A stretch of 64,000 nucleotides of DNA from assembly GCF_037976325.1 (NCBI RefSeq), contig NZ_CP150265.1, positions 1,130,001 to 1,194,000 of the forward strand, in the 5' to 3' direction. The notes under the pieces are model-generated. The model was not told where the DNA came from. It did not search any database and saw nothing but the letters and a program-made list of their open reading frames with translations. Source of the stretch: Paenibacillus sp. FSL K6-3182 (GTDB lineage: Bacteria; Bacillota; Bacilli; Paenibacillales; Paenibacillaceae). A program made the position numbers and the translations under genes. Shown piece after piece: positions 1 to 8,543 of this stretch (position 1 is the first letter of the stretch; each line of letters begins with the position of its first letter).

Positions 1-2
1 TC

Positions 3-278
3 GAACAAAATGCGATAACCAGCTTTAAGAGTCGGACACCGCTCGTTTCTTGCCGTGCCAACACGATAGGACCGGGCTTGTTCCTGCAATCCGATTACAT
101 CATTGGCGGTTGCGACGGAGCGCTCGGGAGAGGCATGCAGTGGCAAGGTCTCTCTCTGTGGACGACATTGCGGCACGGTCCGGATCGGTGGCTCCCCTCG
201 ACGTTTATGCCGACCATGCCGGGCAAGCTGTTTTTCCTGAAAGAGCTAGCGGGTCCGCTCGGGGCAGAATTGAACTAA
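3..278 (+). CDS. C-terminal end of an unrecognised protein, cut by the window edge
   Basis: An open frame enters from the left edge and stops at 276-278, giving about 91 residues with a coding look ([20 protein letters not shown] near the start, [17 protein letters not shown] near the end). I do not recognise the family. It lies 30 bp upstream of the aldolase gene on the same strand, so it is probably an earlier member of the same sugar-catabolic operon. Its real start is outside the window. Confidence is in coding status only, not function. Confidence 0.6.
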   Translation, partial: EQNAITSFKSRTPLVSCRANTIGPGLFLQSDYIIGGCDGALGRGMQWQGLSLWTTLRHGPDRWLPSTFMPTMPGKLFFLKELAGPLGAELN

Positions 279-308
279 AACAATACCAATTTCCGGGAGT
301 GAATGGAT

Positions 309-1160
309 ATGACGGTCAAATCACGGATGAATAGGATGTTTAGCGAGGAAGGCAAATGCTTCGATGTTGCAATCGATCATGGTTTTTTTAATGAATATTC
401 CTTTCTTGCTTCTATTGAAAATATGAAGGAGGCGGTAGAAACCGTTGTCGAGGCCAATCCCGACTGTATCCAGCTTAGCTTGGGTCAGGCCAGACACTTG
501 CAGGCCATCCCGGGCAAACGCAAACCCGCATTGGTACTTCGTACCGATGCGGCTAATATTTATGGAGCAAAGCTGCCGGACTACCTGTTTAGCGAAATCA
601 TCGAACATGCCGTCGAACATGCCTTGCGTCTTGACGCCGTGGCCGTGTGCGTCAATTTATTGCTGTTGCCCGGGCAACCGGAGCTGCATTATCAGTGCGT
701 GAAGAATGTCATGCAGTTAAAAAGTGAATGCGAGCGTTATGGCATGGTATTGATGGTAGAGCCTCTGGTAATGCTGCCGAATGAAGCCAAAGGCGGGTAT
801 ATGGTGGATGGCGACCTTGCTAAAATTATGCCGCTCGTTCGGCAAGCCGTTGAGCTTGGCGCCGATGTGATCAAAGCGGATCCCTGCGATGATGTAGAGG
901 ACTATCACCGCGTAATTGAAGTTGCTTCGGGAATCCCCGTGCTTGTACGCGGCGGAGGACGGGCAACGGACAAAGAAATTGTCATTCGAACCGTCAAGCT
1001 GATGGAACAAGGAGCGGCAGGCATTGTTTATGGTCGCAACGTCATCCAACATCCTGCTCCCGATTTAATGACGAAGGCGCTTATGGGAATCGTGCATCAA
1101 GGCGACAGCGCGGAGAAGGCGCTCGCGCTTCTGAACGGGGGGCGTGTTTCAAATGCCTAA
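309..1160 (+). CDS. Class I aldolase of the DeoC/FbaB/LacD superfamily
   Basis: This TIM-barrel aldolase of about 283 residues probably cleaves or forms a carbon-carbon bond in a phosphorylated sugar through a lysine Schiff base. Visible landmarks are the N-terminal VAIDHGFF (the DHG motif of FbaB/LsrF proteins), the candidate Schiff-base lysine K189 in DVIKADP, and the phosphate-binding end VRGGGRAT plus GIVYGRNV. An ATG at 303 is also in frame, but GGGAG at 295-299 is about nine bases from the ATG at 309, so 309 is preferred. It overlaps the following dehydrogenase gene by 8 bp and is translationally coupled to it. With the dehydrogenase and PfkB kinase downstream, it most likely acts last in a pathway: oxidise or epimerise, phosphorylate, cleave. 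The exact substrate cannot be read from sequence; LsrF-like or fructose-bisphosphate aldolase activity are both possible. Confidence 0.85.
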   Translation: MTVKSRMNRMFSEEGKCFDVAIDHGFFNEYSFLASIENMKEAVETVVEANPDCIQLSLGQARHLQAIPGKRKPALVLRTDAANIYGAKLPDYLFSEIIEHAVEHALRLDAVAVCVNLLLLPGQPELHYQCVKNVMQLKSECERYGMVLMVEPLVMLPNEAKGGYMVDGDLAKIMPLVRQAVELGADVIKADPCDDVEDYHRVIEVASGIPVLVRGGGRATDKEIVIRTVKLMEQGAAGIVYGRNVIQHPAPDLMTKALMGIVHQGDSAEKALALLNGGRVSNA

Positions 1161-2313
1161 CTTAACTATTCGTTTCGGTGTCATCGGCTGCGGTTTGATG
1201 GGAAAGGAATTTGCAAGCGCCGCCGCAAGGTGGTGTCATCTAACGGACGTCAATTTCACCCCTGTCATTACGGCTGTCTGCGATGCTAATCCAGCGGCGA
1301 CCGCTTGGTTCGAGCAAGCCGTGCCAACGGTCGAACAATCGTATAGCGATTATAAGGAGCTGCTGGCCGATCCCAATGTGGATGCCGTTTATTGCGCAGT
1401 ACCGCATAATCTGCATGCACGAATATATGCGGATATCATTCGAGCCGGCAAACATCTATTGGGAGAGAAACCGTTCGGTATCGATCAAGATGCGAATGGC
1501 GAGATTCTACGTGCCATTGCCGACAATCCGGATGTCGTCGTACGCTGCTCGTCGGAGTTCCCGTTCTTCCCGGGAGCCATGCAGCTGTCGAAGTGGGTGA
1601 AAGAAAATCGGTTCGGGAAAATCATAGAGGTTGAAGCGGGTTTCTGGCATTCCAGCGATCTAGATCCGATGAAGACGATTAATTGGAAGCGAAGAATCGA
1701 AACGAACGGAGAATACGGCTGCATGGGCGATCTCGGCATGCACGTGCTGCATCTGCCGATGCGATTCGGCTGGAAACCCCACAATGTGAGGTCGTTGTTA
1801 ACCAAAGTCGTTGAAGAGCGTCCGGATGGCAATGGTGGGACGGCGCCTTGCGAGACATGGGACAATGCCATTCTAGCATGTGAAGTGAAGAGCGGGGAAC
1901 AGGTATTTCCGATGCTGCTGTCCACTAAGAGAATAGCTCCGGGACATGCAAACACCTGGTTTATACGGATTCAAGGGACGGCCTGCTCAGCTGAATTCTC
2001 GACCAAAAACCCCAAGCAACTCGCATGGCTCCCGTACGAATCTGGCGGAAGACAGGCTTGGCATGTTACGGATGTTCCTTATCAATCGGCATATGGCACG
2101 ATAACCGGAGGCATCTTCGAATTCGGATTCTCGGACTCCATTCTGCAAATGTGGGCCGCCTTCTGCGACGAGATCGCGAACAGTGCAGAGGGGATGCTGC
2201 AGCCATTCCGATGCGCTACGCCGGATGAGGCTGAGGGCAGTCATCGCGTATTCACTGCGGCGTTGGAATCGAATATGTCCGGGCAAACGATTCCGATCTA
2301 TTGGGGGGAGTAA
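1153..2313 (+). CDS. Gfo/Idh/MocA family NAD(P)-dependent oxidoreductase
   Basis: A 386-residue dehydrogenase with an N-terminal Rossmann fold (GVIGCGLMG near residues 10-18) and the family EKP motif with K106 in LLGEKPFG, the catalytic/cofactor lysine. The C-terminal half fits the alpha/beta substrate domain (GEYGCMGDLGMHVLHLP). Family members oxidise or epimerise sugars and inositols. A GTG at 1144 is in frame, but the G-rich Shine-Dalgarno just before it leaves no spacing, whereas the ATG at 1153 is about ten bases away. The gene overlaps the aldolase end and is followed one base after its stop by the PfkB kinase, so the three are one operon. The sugar substrate is unknown. Confidence 0.88.
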   Translation: MPNLTIRFGVIGCGLMGKEFASAAARWCHLTDVNFTPVITAVCDANPAATAWFEQAVPTVEQSYSDYKELLADPNVDAVYCAVPHNLHARIYADIIRAGKHLLGEKPFGIDQDANGEILRAIADNPDVVVRCSSEFPFFPGAMQLSKWVKENRFGKIIEVEAGFWHSSDLDPMKTINWKRRIETNGEYGCMGDLGMHVLHLPMRFGWKPHNVRSLLTKVVEERPDGNGGTAPCETWDNAILACEVKSGEQVFPMLLSTKRIAPGHANTWFIRIQGTACSAEFSTKNPKQLAWLPYESGGRQAWHVTDVPYQSAYGTITGGIFEFGFSDSILQMWAAFCDEIANSAEGMLQPFRCATPDEAEGSHRVFTAALESNMSGQTIPIYWGE

Positions 2314-2314
2314 A

Positions 2315-3505
2315 TTGTCGAGTGCGACGGTATCGTTACCCGTTATTGTCGGCGGTCACATTTGTCTGGATATTATCCCCTCCATACCGAACGGAGGATT
2401 CAGCATGGTTCCGGGGAAGCTGCTGAACATCGGTAAAGCCGTTCTGTCAACAGGAGGAGCTGTGGCTAATACGGGCCTTGCGCTGCAGCGGCTTGGCATG
2501 CCCGTGAAGCTGATGGGCAAAATCGGCAATGACATTTTTGGCAATGCGATCCTATCTATGCTACGTGAAGTAGAATATTCACTTGCTGACGGTATGATTA
2601 TCGCAAATGGAGAGTCCACTTCGTATTCAATCGTCCTTAGTCCGCCCCATGTCGATCGCATGTTTCTTCATAGTACGGGCGCGAATGATACGTTCGAAGC
2701 AAGTGATATTCCGATAGAAGCGCTGGAAGAAGCGAGTTTGTTTCACTTTGGGTATCCTCCGCTTATGCGGCGAATGTGCGAGAATGGCGGAGCCGAAATC
2801 ATTCAACTGATGAAACGGGCTAAAGAGGCTGGAGTAACGACTTCGTTGGATATGGCGAAGCCTGACCCCGAGGGAGATACGGGAAAACTAGATTGGCGGC
2901 CAATATTAAGCAAGCTGCTTCCTTTTGTGGATTTGTTTCTTCCGAGCATCGAGGAAATCTTGTATATGCTCAGAAGAGATCAATACGAGGAGTTGAAGAG
3001 GAAGCGTGGCAGTGAGCAGCTCGTCGACCATATTGACGCGGATATGCTCCAGGATCTATCATCCGAACTGCTTGCGATGGGAGCTGCTGTGGTCGTGTTG
3101 AAGCTTGGCGAGCACGGATTATATATGAGATCTACTGCACAAGAATCCAGATTAAACGGTGCTGGGCGATATTGCCCTCTCCATGTTGGCGAATGGCTCG
3201 ACCGTGAACTGTACATTCCGTGCTTTCAAGTAGAGGTGGCTGGCACAACGGGAGCTGGAGACTGTACCATCGCCGGATTTCTTGCCGCATTCATCCAGGG
3301 GCTGAAGCCCGAAGAAACCTTGATCGCAGCTGCAGGTACTGGCGCATGTAATGTTGAACAGCCTGATGCTACCAGTGGAATTCCAACATGGGGGCAGGTG
3401 CAGTCGCGGATAGCATTTGATTGGAAACAGCACAAGCCTATAATTCAACTCCCCGGATTCCATGAATATCCATATAATCAAATTACTTTATATGCGAGGA
3501 TATGA
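2315..3505 (+). CDS. PfkB/ribokinase family carbohydrate kinase
   Basis: A kinase of about 396 residues that phosphorylates a sugar using ATP. The N-terminus (PVIVGGHICLDIIP) and the C-terminal PfkB signature GTTGAGDCTIAGF at residues 311-323, with catalytic Asp316, are clear; VVLKLGEHGLYM is the usual strand before the nucleotide site. It is longer than a typical 310-residue ribokinase because of inserts around residues 220-300. TTG at 2315 is chosen because GGGGGGAG at 2303-2310 precedes it by five bases and the dehydrogenase stops at 2313; the longer upstream frame is a shadow. It ends the operon, with a hairpin at 3518-3544. Together with the aldolase it suggests a phosphorylate-then-cleave route. 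Confidence 0.85.
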   Translation: MSSATVSLPVIVGGHICLDIIPSIPNGGFSMVPGKLLNIGKAVLSTGGAVANTGLALQRLGMPVKLMGKIGNDIFGNAILSMLREVEYSLADGMIIANGESTSYSIVLSPPHVDRMFLHSTGANDTFEASDIPIEALEEASLFHFGYPPLMRRMCENGGAEIIQLMKRAKEAGVTTSLDMAKPDPEGDTGKLDWRPILSKLLPFVDLFLPSIEEILYMLRRDQYEELKRKRGSEQLVDHIDADMLQDLSSELLAMGAAVVVLKLGEHGLYMRSTAQESRLNGAGRYCPLHVGEWLDRELYIPCFQVEVAGTTGAGDCTIAGFLAAFIQGLKPEETLIAAAGTGACNVEQPDATSGIPTWGQVQSRIAFDWKQHKPIIQLPGFHEYPYNQITLYARI

Positions 3506-3517
3506 TTATATTTGTTG

Positions 3518-3544
3518 AAATGACCTGCCAATGGCGGGTCATTT
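3518..3544 (+). terminator. Likely terminator of the sugar operon
   Basis: An inverted repeat AAATGACCTGCC / GGCGGGTCATTT (one G-T pair) with a three-base loop begins 13 bp after the kinase stop. The T tract after it is weak (ATTTCCTTG), so efficiency is uncertain. Confidence 0.55.
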
Positions 3545-3556
3545 CCTTGTAAAAAG

Positions 3557-4161
3557 CCGTTCTGGCTCAGCTGCATGCGACAGGAGGGGATAGCGAAGGT
3601 TAGCCCGGATAGCCCTCCTGCAAGCAATTTTCGTATTCAGGATCATGAACTCGGACATGGCAGTACAAAGGTGAAGGTTGCTCGAAACGTAGCGGCTATC
3701 CAGCTCTGCTCTTGAAGCAACTGGAGCAGGAGGAACGACTGGCAAAAGCCGAGGAGCAGGAGATCCTTGCACAGTATGTTGGCTGGGGAGGACTGTCGCA
3801 AGCCTTTGATGATGGTAATTCCCAATAAAGCAACGAATATGCCCAGCTAAAGGAGATACTGGAGCCAGAAGAATATGAGAGTGCGCGTGCCTCCACGATA
3901 AACGCGCATTACACCTCTTCAACCGTCATCAAAGCCATGTACAACTGTCAGGAAAAGATGGGCTTTCGTAGCGGCAATATATTGGAGTCAGCCTGTGGAT
4001 CAGGCAACTTTTTTGGTCTTGTGCCGGATTCCTTTCAGGATTCACGGCTATTTGGCGTGGAATTGGACAGTAATACCGGCAGGTTGGCCAAGCAGCTTTA
4101 TCCCGGCGCATCCATTACATGTGGAGAGCGTGGCGGTGCTTACTTGGAGGGTGAAAGATGA
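3557..4161 (+). pseudogene. Fragment of a conjugative-element DNA methylase/SNF2-type helicase
   Basis: Read across frames, this stretch resembles the N-terminal region of the very large methylase-helicase proteins carried by integrative conjugative elements of Gram-positive bacteria. Matching pieces are FRIQDHELGHG, then after a frameshift near 3705 YVGWGGLSQAFD, an in-frame stop at about 3823, then NEYAQLKEILEPEEYESA, HYTSSTVIKAMY and ILESACGSGNFFGLV. The last is motif I (SAM binding) of N6-adenine methylases. The reading ends at 4161, so the rest of a protein normally over 2000 residues is missing. It is certainly non-functional. No integrase, relaxase or att site is seen nearby, so it is a relic, not an intact element. 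Confidence 0.75.
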
Positions 4162-4229
4162 ACTCCCGGCTGCTCAAATCCATTCAAATGACTAGGGATA
4201 GCTTTGATGCCCCCCTTTTATTGTTATCG

Positions 4230-4254
4230 ACCTCCCCTTTCGGAGAGGTTTTTA
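4230..4254 (+). terminator. Rho-independent terminator-like hairpin
   Basis: ACCTCCCC / GGAGAGGT (one mismatch) with loop TTTC, followed by TTTTT. It lies between the conjugative-element relic and the SLH-protein relic and may have come in with either. Confidence 0.5.
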
Positions 4255-4340
4255 ATTGACTACATAGATTTATAATGGAGTGATACAGGAGTTTTGAAAC
4301 TAAATTTATCAAATTTTTGGAACAGGTACGTTAAAGTAAC

Positions 4341-6105
4341 ATGATCAAACGTTGTATCTCTTTAATAACGGTATTATTTATTCTAGCAGGAGCGATACCT
4401 GCAGTGGCCTCTCTAGACAGCGGAGATGTAGCGGTGCGATGGACGAGCAGTAAGTCGAACACATCGTCTCATCTATTTAGTGTCACATACGGAAATGGAA
4501 CATATGTGGCTGTGGGGGAGAATGGAACGATATTGACTTCCAATGACGGTGGGGACAACTGGACGAACCGCGCGTCGAACACCGGGAAAATGCTTCGAAG
4601 CGTCGCCTACGGTAACGGCACGTATGTGGCAGTGGGAGATGATGGAACGATATTGAGTTCCGGTGACGGGGCGAGTTGGACAACCACACGTCGGGCAACG
4701 AGCCTACACTTTACAGTGTCGCCTACGGCAACGGGCGGTTTGTGGCAGTAGGTGATGAAGGGGTGGTCGTAACCTCTAACAACGGAACCAACTGGCCGGC
4801 AGGCGAGTATCCCGGAATTATTCATTTGAGTGGCGTCACCTACGGAGACGACAAATTCATGGCGGTAGGAACGTACGCTGGAAAAAGCATGACCTCCAGT
4901 GACGTGGTCGTCTGGCAGAGCTATTATGGCATTATTCCTAACAGGTATGGCGTTGCTTACGGGAACGGCACATTTGTAGCTGTGGGGGTGATGATGCCGG
5001 AGTAGGAATGATCGCAATCTCAGGTGATGGAGCCAGTTGGACGAACCACGTGGTTGACGAACTGCATCATTATAGCGGCGCCAGCTATGGCAACGGTACG
5101 TATGTGGCTGTTGGGATTGGAGGGAAGATTGTGACCTCCAGTGACGGAGCGAGCTGGGCAAGCCGTTCCTCGGGCACCGCGAATCACCTTTATGGTGTCG
5201 CATATGGCGATGGAACCTATGTGGCGCTGGGGACAAATGGAACGATTTTGCAATCAGGCAGCCTGACACCGAAGACCTACACCTTAACGTATAAAGGCAA
5301 CGGCAGCACGGGAGGAACCGAGCCGACGGATAGCCATTCGTACGCGCAGGGTGAAACGGTAACGGTCTTAGGAAACACGGGGAGTTTGGCGAAAACGGGC
5401 AACACGTTCGCGGGCTGGAACACGGCAGCCAATGGATCCGGGACAGGTTACGCGACAGGAGCGACGTTCAGCATGGGAGCAGCAAACGTGACGCTGTACG
5501 CACAGTGGACAGCGATCCCAAGCGGCGGCAATACCGGCGGTGGCGGCGGTGGCAATAGCGGCAGCGGGTGCCGTCGTCACACCCCAAGATGACGGCAAAG
5601 TCCTCTCGCAGAACGGTCAACTATGGCTTCCCGCAGGCAGATCGGGCGAAGTTCGTATGGGCGATGGCCAAGATCGATATTCCTGCAAACGCAACAGTAA
5701 CAAAATTGAAATTATCCATCGAAACGGTGTTGGACACTCAAAACCTGCTTGCGAATAAAGAGATTCTAGCAAGATGAAATTTTGAAAAACTTCTCGGAGA
5801 ACTTCAGCAAGCCGGTAACGCTGACCCTCGCTATCGATCCTGCAAGTATTAAGGATCATCAAAGGACAGCTATTTTCTACTATGACGAAGCGAAGAAAGA
5901 ATGGCTGGAAGTTGGAGGCATCATAAGCGGCAATCAGATATCCGCAGAGGTAGATCACTTTACGAAATATGCGGTGCTGGCTGTTGACCAGCCTTTCAAC
6001 GAGAATGTTAATTTAAGTGACATTTCAGGACACTGAGCGGAGTCGAACATCATTCAGGCGTTAAGCAACGGAATCGTAAAGGGTTACCCGGATGAGACGT
6101 TTAAA
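4341..6105 (+). pseudogene. Frameshifted secreted SLH-anchored protein with YGNGTYVAVG propeller repeats
   Basis: A signal peptide (MIKRCISLITVLFILAGAIP) leads into about six repeats of the type YGNGTYVAVG...GTILTSSDGASW, a beta-propeller-like surface module. Next come an InlB/Flg_new-type repeat (YTLTYKGNGSTGG to VTLYAQWT), a glycine-rich linker, a pre-SLH domain (NFSKPVTLTL...VDHFTKYAVLAV) and the start of an SLH domain (DISGH, stop, AESNIIQALSNGIVKGYPDE). The frame breaks near 4682 (one base missing from the TGGACGAAC seen in sister repeats), 4985 (poly-G), 5566, 5665 and 5775, and a TGG-to-TGA nonsense change sits at 6034-6036. It ends abruptly inside the SLH domain where HsdM sequence begins. 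Intact versions are cell-wall-bound exported proteins of Paenibacillus. The many small indels mean decay or, less likely, base-calling error. Confidence 0.8.
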
Positions 6106-7002
6106 CCGGAGCACATCGCACAACTATTTGCCAGAATGGCGAATATTAGAAAAGATACTACCGTGCTTGATAACGCTGCAGGTACAGGCGGTTTCTTAGT
6201 GGCTTCAATGGGCGAAATGATGAATGATGCTGGTGATGATGAAACAAAACTTAATGCAATACGTGAAAATCAAATTTATGGAATCGAATACGAAACTAGT
6301 AATGTTGCATTGTTGGTTTCAAATATGATTATCCATTCCGATGGTCGAAGTAACATAATTTGGGGTGATACATTTGAGGTAGTTCCTACTAAACTAAAGG
6401 GTAAGAATTTAATTGACGTTGGACTTCTTAATCCCCCATTCAAGATGGATAAAGACGATATTTTTGAATTTGAATTCATTTTTTCTAATTTAGATGCTGT
6501 AAAAGAGAGGGGAACAGTAATTGCGTTAGTTCCTGCAAGTGTTGTGACAGATACCACAGGTGCAAATTACGAATACAAGAAACGATTACTAAAAAATCAT
6601 ACACTCGAAGCTGTTGTTTCCTTACCAGAGGAATTGTTTGCAAATAGCAATACAGCAGTGGTAACTGTCGGTATTGTAATCACCGCTCATGTTCCTCATC
6701 CTAAGAATAAAGAAACATGGTTCGGATATTGGAGAAATGACGGCTTTGTAAAAACAAAAAAATATGGACGTGCGGATGTAAATAATCAATGGGGCGGGGA
6801 AAATAGACTAGAGGAACAATGGTTGTCAGCATTCATGAATAGGAAAGAAATATCACAGTTTAGCGTAAATAGGAAAGTTACTCCTGAAGAAGAATGGATA
6901 GCAGAGGCATATTTAGAAACCGATTATAGTTTGTTAGGTATGAAAGCATTTGAGCAAACAGTTCGTGAATATCAGGCTTTCAAATTGGAGAAACGCTTAT
7001 GA
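6106..7002 (+). pseudogene. Type I restriction-modification methyltransferase HsdM, N-terminally truncated
   Basis: From PEHIAQLFARM onward the frame matches the catalytic half of HsdM N6-adenine methylases: motif I DNAAGTGGFL, GIEYE, and motif IV NPPF (LLNPPFKMDKDD). The usual N-terminal helical domain of roughly 150-200 residues is absent. The coding frame is continuous with the SLH relic upstream; the first ATG is at 6136, without a convincing Shine-Dalgarno. The DNA is markedly more AT-rich than its surroundings, indicating separate origin. After the stop, an ATG at 6999 overlapping by 4 bp begins a 17-residue frame that could be the stub of hsdS (MKLVKV). No HsdR is present. A shorter protein could be made from 6136, but a methylase without its N-terminal domain and specificity subunit is unlikely to work. 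Confidence 0.75.
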
Positions 7003-7090
7003 AATTAGTGAAAGTAAATTTGAAACTCATGGCTGTACTCCGACAGTGATCGTTATTAAAGTAGCACAGGTAAATGGGGACGAATTATGG

Positions 7091-7127
7091 GGATGGATTG
7101 GGGACGAACTTCGTCCCCAATCCATCC
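7091..7127. repeat. Perfect 18-bp inverted repeat with a one-base loop
   Basis: GGATGGATTGGGGACGAA is followed by one C and its exact reverse complement. A further copy of GGGGACGAA lies just upstream (7077-7085). There is no T tract, so a terminator is unlikely. GGGGACGAA/TTCGTCCCC palindromes resemble REP-like elements mobilised by Y1 (RAYT) transposases, but no transposase is present here. Confidence 0.7.
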
Positions 7128-7490
7128 TACGCCGTCCGAATAGATCAGAAAGCAAACGGCAAAAAACCAGTCAAGATAAGGCTTCAGCGGATTTAGTCCG
7201 GCTGCAGCGGACAACCATTCCATCGCTGCCATCGATGAGACCATGAATTTGCTGTTGATGTAAAATTGATGTAAAACATCAACCAAAACGATCGGAATGA
7301 AGCCTTCCCTAACAGAAGCTCATTAATAAAAAGCCCGTCAATTCAAGGATTCTGCGGATAGTAACAGATTACATCCCAAGACAATATGTTCCCTTGGACG
7401 GTGCATGTTGAAGCAGTAGTTTTACTACATCGTATAAACAATTGATCGGAAAAGTCTGATTCATATTTACTAAACAATAGACATTGAACA
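7128..7490. other. Intergenic stretch with no supportable gene
   Basis: Short open frames run on both strands, but none has a ribosome-binding site or recognisable motif. A frame ending near 7261 (SPAAADNHSIAAIDETMN) looks faintly coding and may be another decayed gene end. It closes the relic region that starts at 3.5 kb. Confidence 0.4.
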
Positions 7491-7515
7491 AGCTCATGCG
7501 AAATTTGCATGAGCT
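7491..7515. terminator. Hairpin between the relic region and the leftward YfzA/ABC operon
   Basis: AGCTCATGC / GCATGAGCT with a seven-base loop, then GGTTTTGTGTTT on the plus strand. It sits about 45 bp past the end of the leftward small gene; it could terminate from either side. Confidence 0.5.
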
Positions 7516-7561
7516 GGTTTTGTGTTTAGAGGAACGGCAGACAATATAAGAACTAAACCAT

Positions 7562-7864
7562 TCATTTTCTGGAATAGTTGCTTCTTACTGCTCTTATTAA
7601 TGCAATGGGAAGTAATGTAATAGAAAAGATGGCTGTGAATATGTTGAATTGTGTGTTTTTATAAGGGACGAACCATTCCATAAACAGCTTCGAATGAGAT
7701 ATGGAGTTATAGATCCGGTTAAATAATGCCCCTTCTTGCAAGTTTGGCGCCCATGAAAAACGATCACATATGATAAAGAATAATTGTAAAAAAAGAAATA
7801 GTCCCAAAGGAAACATCCAACTTCTTTTTAGATTAGATGGACCTTTGTTTGGTGTAACTTTCAT
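7562..7864 (-). CDS. YfzA-like small membrane protein
   Basis: A 100-residue protein with two hydrophobic segments (WMFPLGLFLFLQLFFIIC and FNIFTAIFSITLLPIALI) separated by SWAPNLQEGALFNRI. This layout resembles the YfzA-like family of Bacillus, whose role is unknown. It starts 52 bp downstream of the ABC permease on the same strand and may be the last gene of that operon. The family call rests on memory of the pattern and is moderate. Confidence 0.65.
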   Translation of the reverse strand: MKVTPNKGPSNLKRSWMFPLGLFLFLQLFFIICDRFSWAPNLQEGALFNRIYNSISHSKLFMEWFVPYKNTQFNIFTAIFSITLLPIALIRAVRSNYSRK

Positions 7865-7916
7865 TTGACCAGTTCTCCTTATTATTTCATTACTTGTTAT
7901 ATACTTGTGCGGCCTC

Positions 7917-8543
7917 CTATAAGTCCTTTCTAGTAAACAGATGTACAGTTAAGTAATAGGAAGCAATGAATAACAGTAAGACAGCAATTGGGATAAAAAA
8001 TAGCGTTTGGCCATTGCTAAAGCCTTGGTTGTTTATCATATTCATAAACATAGCTGTAGGCTGCGCCAGAGCAATTAGGATAATCATAAATACGAAATTT
8101 ATAATACCGGTTCCTTTTTTACTAAGTGTGTAAAAGAGCGGCATATAGATGGAAGTTAGAACAAGCACTATTCCTAATGGAACTAGCATGTCTATGACCG
8201 AATAATCCGGCTTGTTTAGCTGAGGGAATGCTATTTTAACGAGAGAGTGAATCCCATAAGAAGCAAGGACTCCAAAAAGTGTGTAAATGATGGCTGTTAT
8301 GTATTTCGCTTTTACAATATGTTTACGGCTAATCGGCAGCGTGACCAGGAAATTATGGTGATTTTTTTTGATATCGATCATCATACCTAGACTAAGTGAA
8401 GCACAAGCTGTATAGATAGCCACAAGGTGAATTGATGATTCATGTTTTGGTATAAATGCAATACTGTATACAGCGAGAAAAAGTATAATAAGCCCTAGTG
8501 AGCTTTTTAAAGCGATGAAGTCTTTACGAAGCAAGTTAAGCAT
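7917..8543 (-). CDS. ABC-2 type transporter permease
   Basis: A 208-residue polytopic membrane protein with about six hydrophobic segments. MLNLLRKDFIALKSSLGLIILF at the N-terminus is typical of small ABC-2 permeases in GntR(YtrA)-controlled operons. It overlaps the upstream ATPase gene by 8 bp, so the two form one exporter. Relatives act in cell-envelope stress or antibiotic and peptide resistance; the cargo cannot be told here. Confidence 0.8.
   Translation of the reverse strand: MLNLLRKDFIALKSSLGLIILFLAVYSIAFIPKHESSIHLVAIYTACASLSLGMMIDIKKNHHNFLVTLPISRKHIVKAKYITAIIYTLFGVLASYGIHSLVKIAFPQLNKPDYSVIDMLVPLGIVLVLTSIYMPLFYTLSKKGTGIINFVFMIILIALAQPTAMFMNMINNQGFSNGQTLFFIPIAVLLLFIASYYLTVHLFTRKDL

Noticed and set aside
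4256..4276. TTGACT and TATAAT as a promoter of the SLH relic
   Set aside because: The spacer is only nine bases, too short for sigma-A.
6136..7002. An active restriction-modification system
   Set aside because: HsdM lacks its N-terminal domain, HsdS is at most a stub and HsdR is absent.
7056..7286. Minus-strand frame of 76 residues overlapping the hairpin
   Set aside because: It runs through the palindrome, has no ribosome-binding site and no recognised motif.
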